A DNA stretch of 27,120 nt, taken from contig CAKUYM010000022.1 of NCBI GenBank assembly GCA_934716785.1, positions 1-27,120 on the forward strand, read 5' to 3'. Every line of letters starts with the position of its first letter. The first letter of the stretch is position 1. Of the stretch, positions 24,576-27,120 are shown in pieces. The DNA is from an uncultured Bacteroides sp. GTDB taxonomy: Bacteria > Bacteroidota > Bacteroidia > Bacteroidales > Bacteroidaceae. A program made the position numbers and the translations under genes. Below the pieces are notes generated by a model that did no database searches, was not told where the DNA came from, and saw only the letters and a list, made by a program, of their open reading frames with translations.

Positions 24576-25520
24576 TTATTTATTCAAGAAATTCATTACA
24601 TTCTTTTCGATACGTTCGATGATATTGCTTGTATCTTCTTTTACGAATTTCTCGCCGGTGATGTTTTCGAACAATTCGATGTAACGGTCACTGATGCTTT
24701 GTACGATAGCCGGAGTCATTTCAGGTACTTTCTGACCGCTCTGACCTTGGAAACCGTTCTCCATCAGCCATTCGCGGACGAATTCTTTAGAGAGCTGTTT
24801 CTGTGGCTCGCCTTTTTCAAACCGTTCCTGATAACCTTCCGAGTAGAAATAACGGCTGGAGTCCGGAGTGTGGATTTCGTCCATCAGGTAGATAGTGCCG
24901 TTATGCTTGCCGAATTCATATTTGGTGTCGACAAGAATCAGTCCGCGTTTTGCCGCGATTTCAGTACCGCGTTTGAAGAGGGCCAATGTATATTTTTCAA
25001 GCACTTCATAGTCTTCGGGAGTTGCCAATCCTTGCTTCAGAATCTCTTCTTTAGAGATATCTTCGTCGTGCAGTCCCAGTTCGGCCTTGGTAGTCGGGGT
25101 TATGATAGGTTCGGGAAATTTCTCGTTTTCGCGCATTCCGTCCGGCAATTTTACGCCGCAAATTTCACGTACGCCGCTTTTGTAGGCACGCCATGCGCTA
25201 CCACACAGATATCCGCGCACAATCATTTCTACCGGAAAGCCTTCGCACAATACACCGACAGTAACCATGGGGTCTGGTGTAGCCAGTTTCCAGTTCGGGC
25301 AGATGTCAGTTGTGGCATCAAGGAATTTTGCTGCAATCTGGTTCAGCATTTGTCCTTTGTAAGGAATGCCTTCGGGCAATACTACGTCAAAGGCCGAAAT
25401 ACGGTCGGTTGCTACCATGACAAGTTTTTCGCCGTTGATGTTGTACACATCACGCACTTTTCCGTGATACACACTTTTCTGTCCCGGAAAGTTGAAATCT
25501 GTTTTTGTTAATGCTTTCAT
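24576..25520 (-). CDS. purC: Phosphoribosylaminoimidazole-succinocarboxamide synthase
   Basis: SAICAR synthase, joining aspartate to CAIR in purine synthesis. The 314-residue protein has the family start YHGKVRDVY (Gly-Lys-Val-Arg-Asp), [32 protein letters not shown] and LVDTKYEFG with [11 protein letters not shown]. It is of the longer type (about 300 residues, as in yeast and Bacteroidetes) rather than the 237-residue E. coli type. It is 88 bases from phoH; that gap holds a small GC-rich hairpin but no obvious promoter. menG follows after 2 bases. Confidence 0.97.
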   Translation of the reverse strand: MKALTKTDFNFPGQKSVYHGKVRDVYNINGEKLVMVATDRISAFDVVLPEGIPYKGQMLNQIAAKFLDATTDICPNWKLATPDPMVTVGVLCEGFPVEMIVRGYLCGSAWRAYKSGVREICGVKLPDGMRENEKFPEPIITPTTKAELGLHDEDISKEEILKQGLATPEDYEVLEKYTLALFKRGTEIAAKRGLILVDTKYEFGKHNGTIYLMDEIHTPDSSRYFYSEGYQERFEKGEPQKQLSKEFVREWLMENGFQGQSGQKVPEMTPAIVQSISDRYIELFENITGEKFVKEDTSNIIERIEKNVMNFLNK

Positions 25521-25562
25521 AATGACATATATATTAAAATTATGCTTCTTTCTTTAATTTCC

Positions 25563-25577
25563 CCGCAGAGGATGCGG
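25563..25577. repeat. Small GC-rich hairpin between phoH and purC
   Basis: CCGCA-GAGGA-TGCGG, a perfect 5-bp stem with a 5-base loop, in an AT-rich gap. The stem can be lengthened on the minus strand to TTCC-GCA / TGC-GGGGAA with a two-base bulge. No T-tract follows, so it is not called a terminator; it may belong to the repeat that encodes the end of phoH. Confidence 0.45.
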
Positions 25578-25608
25578 AATACCCAAAGGACTTATTGAAA
25601 TATCAGGA

Positions 25609-26637
25609 TTAAATTCTCTGTGTACTTGTTGTTCTCTGTGGTGAACCATTCCGTTCGACTTTCATTTCCTTGTCGGCTTTCTTTTCTTTGTCAGCTTTCA
25701 TTTCTTTGTCGAATTTCTCGTAAGCATCCACGATACGTTCCACCAGTTTGTGGCGTACGATATCTTTCTTATTCAATTCGACAAAACTGATGCCTTTTAC
25801 TCCTTTCAGAATACGGAGGGCTTGCACCAATCCGGATGTCTGCGAAGCGGGAAGGTCAATCTGTGTCATATCTCCCGTCACAATCATTTTGGTGTTCATA
25901 CCCATACGGGTGAGGAACATTTTGATCTGTTGCGTGGTGGTATTCTGCGCTTCGTCAAGAATCACGACTGCATCATTCAAGGTGCGTCCGCGCATAAACG
26001 CCAGCGGTGCAATCTGTATAATGTTCAATTCCATGTACTCCTTTAGTTTGGCGGCGGGTATCATGTCTTGAAGGGCATCATACAGAGGTTGCAGATATGG
26101 GTCAATCTTATCTTTCATGTCACCGGGCAGGAAACCGAGTTTCTCTCCTGCTTCCACGGCAGGGCGACTGAGGATAATCTTTTTAATTTCTTTGTTTTTT
26201 AGGGCGCGTACGGCAAGTGCGATGGCGGTATAGGTTTTTCCCGAACCTGCCGGTCCGATAGCGAACACCATATCGTTCTTGGCGAATCCTTCCACCAGTT
26301 TCAATTGGTTTTCGCTTCGGGGAATGATAGGTTTTCCTGTGACGCTGAATACGATCACGTTTCCGGTTTGTTCCGCTTGCGGAGCATTTCCTTTTATAAT
26401 ATCAATGATAACTTCTTCTTTCAATGAATTATATTCGGCACAGTACTTCTCAAGTTTAGTGATATTTTCTTCGAAAGCGCACATCTCTTCCTCATCGCCC
26501 AACACTTTGATGACATTACCACGGGCAACGATACGTAGCTTCGGGTATAAAGCTTTAATTAACTGTATGTTGGCGTTGTTTACGCCGTAAAAAATAACCG
26601 GATCAACATCCTCAAGAACAATCAGTTTTTCTATCAT
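25609..26637 (-). CDS. phoH: PhoH-family ATPase
   Basis: Cytoplasmic P-loop ATPase of the PhoH family, 342 residues, linked in other bacteria to phosphate stress or RNA metabolism but without a settled function. An N-terminal KH-like part (about 1-100, with YPKLRIVARGNVIKVLGDEE) is followed by the ATPase with Walker A GPAGSGKT, Walker B VVILDEAQN and sensor MIVTGDMTQIDLP. The C-terminus is unusual: three hexapeptide repeats (FDKEMK, ADKEKK, ADKEMK), then a short tail (VERNGSPQRTTSTQRI) whose DNA has two copies of CACAGAGAA on the coding strand. The conserved core ends before these, so they are probably dispensable additions. Confidence 0.95.
   Translation of the reverse strand: MIEKLIVLEDVDPVIFYGVNNANIQLIKALYPKLRIVARGNVIKVLGDEEEMCAFEENITKLEKYCAEYNSLKEEVIIDIIKGNAPQAEQTGNVIVFSVTGKPIIPRSENQLKLVEGFAKNDMVFAIGPAGSGKTYTAIALAVRALKNKEIKKIILSRPAVEAGEKLGFLPGDMKDKIDPYLQPLYDALQDMIPAAKLKEYMELNIIQIAPLAFMRGRTLNDAVVILDEAQNTTTQQIKMFLTRMGMNTKMIVTGDMTQIDLPASQTSGLVQALRILKGVKGISFVELNKKDIVRHKLVERIVDAYEKFDKEMKADKEKKADKEMKVERNGSPQRTTSTQRI
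25660..25713. repeat. Three tandem 18-bp units inside phoH
   Basis: Units at 25660-25677, 25678-25695 and 25696-25713 (plus strand TTTCATTTCCTTGTCGGC and close variants) encode the hexapeptide (F/A)DKE(M/K)K three times. Being a multiple of three, gain or loss of units would keep the frame. Confidence 0.85.
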
Positions 26638-26663
26638 TCAATTGTATTAAAGAAAAATTTCTG

Positions 26664-26671
26664 CAAATTTA
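26664..26671 (-). promoter_or_regulatory. Putative -7 box for phoH
   Basis: Reads TAAATTTG (then C) on the minus strand, matching TAnnTTTG, 26 bases before the phoH ATG at 26637. No good upstream TTTG box is seen at 19-21 bases. It lies in the 101-base gap after the DUF5715-like gene and could start the phoH-purC-menG transcript. Confidence 0.5.
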
Positions 26672-26738
26672 ATGAAACGTTTTGGATTCTATGATTGTTT
26701 AGGGTCGAATTTTATCGCATTTTATACTCATCTCTCGA

Positions 26739-27120
26739 TTATCTGGCGGTGATGTGGAAGCATCCTTGCTTTAACTCATATTTGATATAGCATTTCTCTG
26801 CTTTCCGCAAGTCTCTTAATACTTCGGACAGAACGAGCTTCAGCGTATCCGAACTCACATCTTGTAAGGGTCGCCCGTCTTCATCTTCCACTTTTTTGAA
26901 GCGCTTCCAACTGATATCGAAAGTAGCCCCGAAGCAATGTGCTGAGTTTGCGGAAGCGTTCCCGTTTCGGCGACGCAGGCGTTTCACATCGTTTTCAGTG
27001 CGAAGTACCGATGTTACAATAATCTGATTCGGATTCAATCCTTTGGCAGTCAGTGAATCGAGAAAATTGGAGCCGATTGTTTCGAGTAAAGCACTGGCGC
27101 GGGGACCAAGGTAGGGGATG
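26739..27120 (-). CDS. DUF5715/M15-like peptidase-fold protein, 5' part beyond window
   Basis: The frame is open from the stop at 26739 to the right edge (127 codons), so the N-terminus is missing. There is a TTG at 27038, but the frame continues upstream with protein-like sequence (YLGPRASALLETIGSNFLDS), so that is not the true start. The motif SAHCFGATFDISW matches the M15 zinc-peptidase pattern SxHxxGxAxD (His and Asp ligands), and FHIT near the C-terminus could supply the last His. TSVLRT before it fits the same fold. This resembles the DUF5715 family of Bacteroidetes; a murein-related D,D- or L,D-carboxypeptidase role is inferred. Export cannot be judged without the N-terminus. Confidence 0.7.
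   Translation of the reverse strand, partial: IPYLGPRASALLETIGSNFLDSLTAKGLNPNQIIVTSVLRTENDVKRLRRRNGNASANSAHCFGATFDISWKRFKKVEDEDGRPLQDVSSDTLKLVLSEVLRDLRKAEKCYIKYELKQGCFHITAR

Noticed and set aside
1..27120. Search for tRNA, rRNA, CRISPR arrays, transposases and phage genes
   Set aside because: All gaps are short and none shows a cloverleaf, regularly spaced repeats or mobile-element coding sequence that I can recognise.

Overview
The window is a chromosomal segment of a Bacteroidales bacterium, most likely a gut Bacteroides. The grounds are promoter elements of the Bacteroides type (TAnnTTTG, often TATCTTTGC, with one well-spaced TTTG upstream box), a fused LpxC-FabZ, the long Bacteroidetes-type PurM, a GldB homologue, a secreted DPP IV-type peptidase and a DUF4861/GH28 pectin gene pair. 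Most of it is housekeeping. I see no rRNA, tRNA, CRISPR array, insertion sequence or prophage.

Layout. (1) Bases 1-2245, minus strand: the 5' part of a secreted DUF4861 protein and a GH28 polygalacturonase-type lipoprotein, separated by an intrinsic terminator; probably the edge of a pectin-use locus. (2) 2458-5138, plus strand: fabI, a gldB-like lipoprotein and a tetrapyrrole-methylase-family methyltransferase. The last gene overlaps tail to tail with the next operon. (3) 9342-5104, minus strand: DPP IV-type peptidase, lipA and a six-helix membrane protein ending in a Nudix-like domain that has lost its catalytic box. (4) 9694-12629, plus strand: a BlaI/MecI-type repressor and an 844-residue BlaR1-like M56 metallopeptidase. 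The peptidase carries a TonB C-terminal-like domain, two SusC plug-like motifs and two carboxypeptidase-regulatory-like modules. Dyad repeats lie just upstream of the repressor gene.

(5) 26.7 kb down to 12.66 kb, minus strand: fifteen co-oriented genes. Read in the direction of transcription they are a DUF5715/M15-like protein (cut by the window edge), phoH, purC, menG/ubiE, aroE, an alpha/beta-hydrolase lipoprotein, purM, prfA, pyrF, an HD-domain phosphohydrolase, lpxD, lpxC-fabZ, lpxA, a pRiA4b ORF-3-family protein and miaA. They cover purine and pyrimidine synthesis, translation termination, menaquinone and shikimate steps, and the early acylation and deacetylation steps of lipid A.

The least ordinary part is the BlaI/BlaR1-like pair. 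No beta-lactamase gene is adjacent, the sensor is a mosaic of outer-membrane-transport modules, its promoter region holds a 23-bp-pitch pair of AACTATAA...TAGTT dyads, and a textbook terminator structure lies antisense inside its coding sequence. The degenerate-Nudix membrane protein and the repeat-built 3' end of phoH are also worth a look. All functional statements rest on reading the sequence; no database search was possible.
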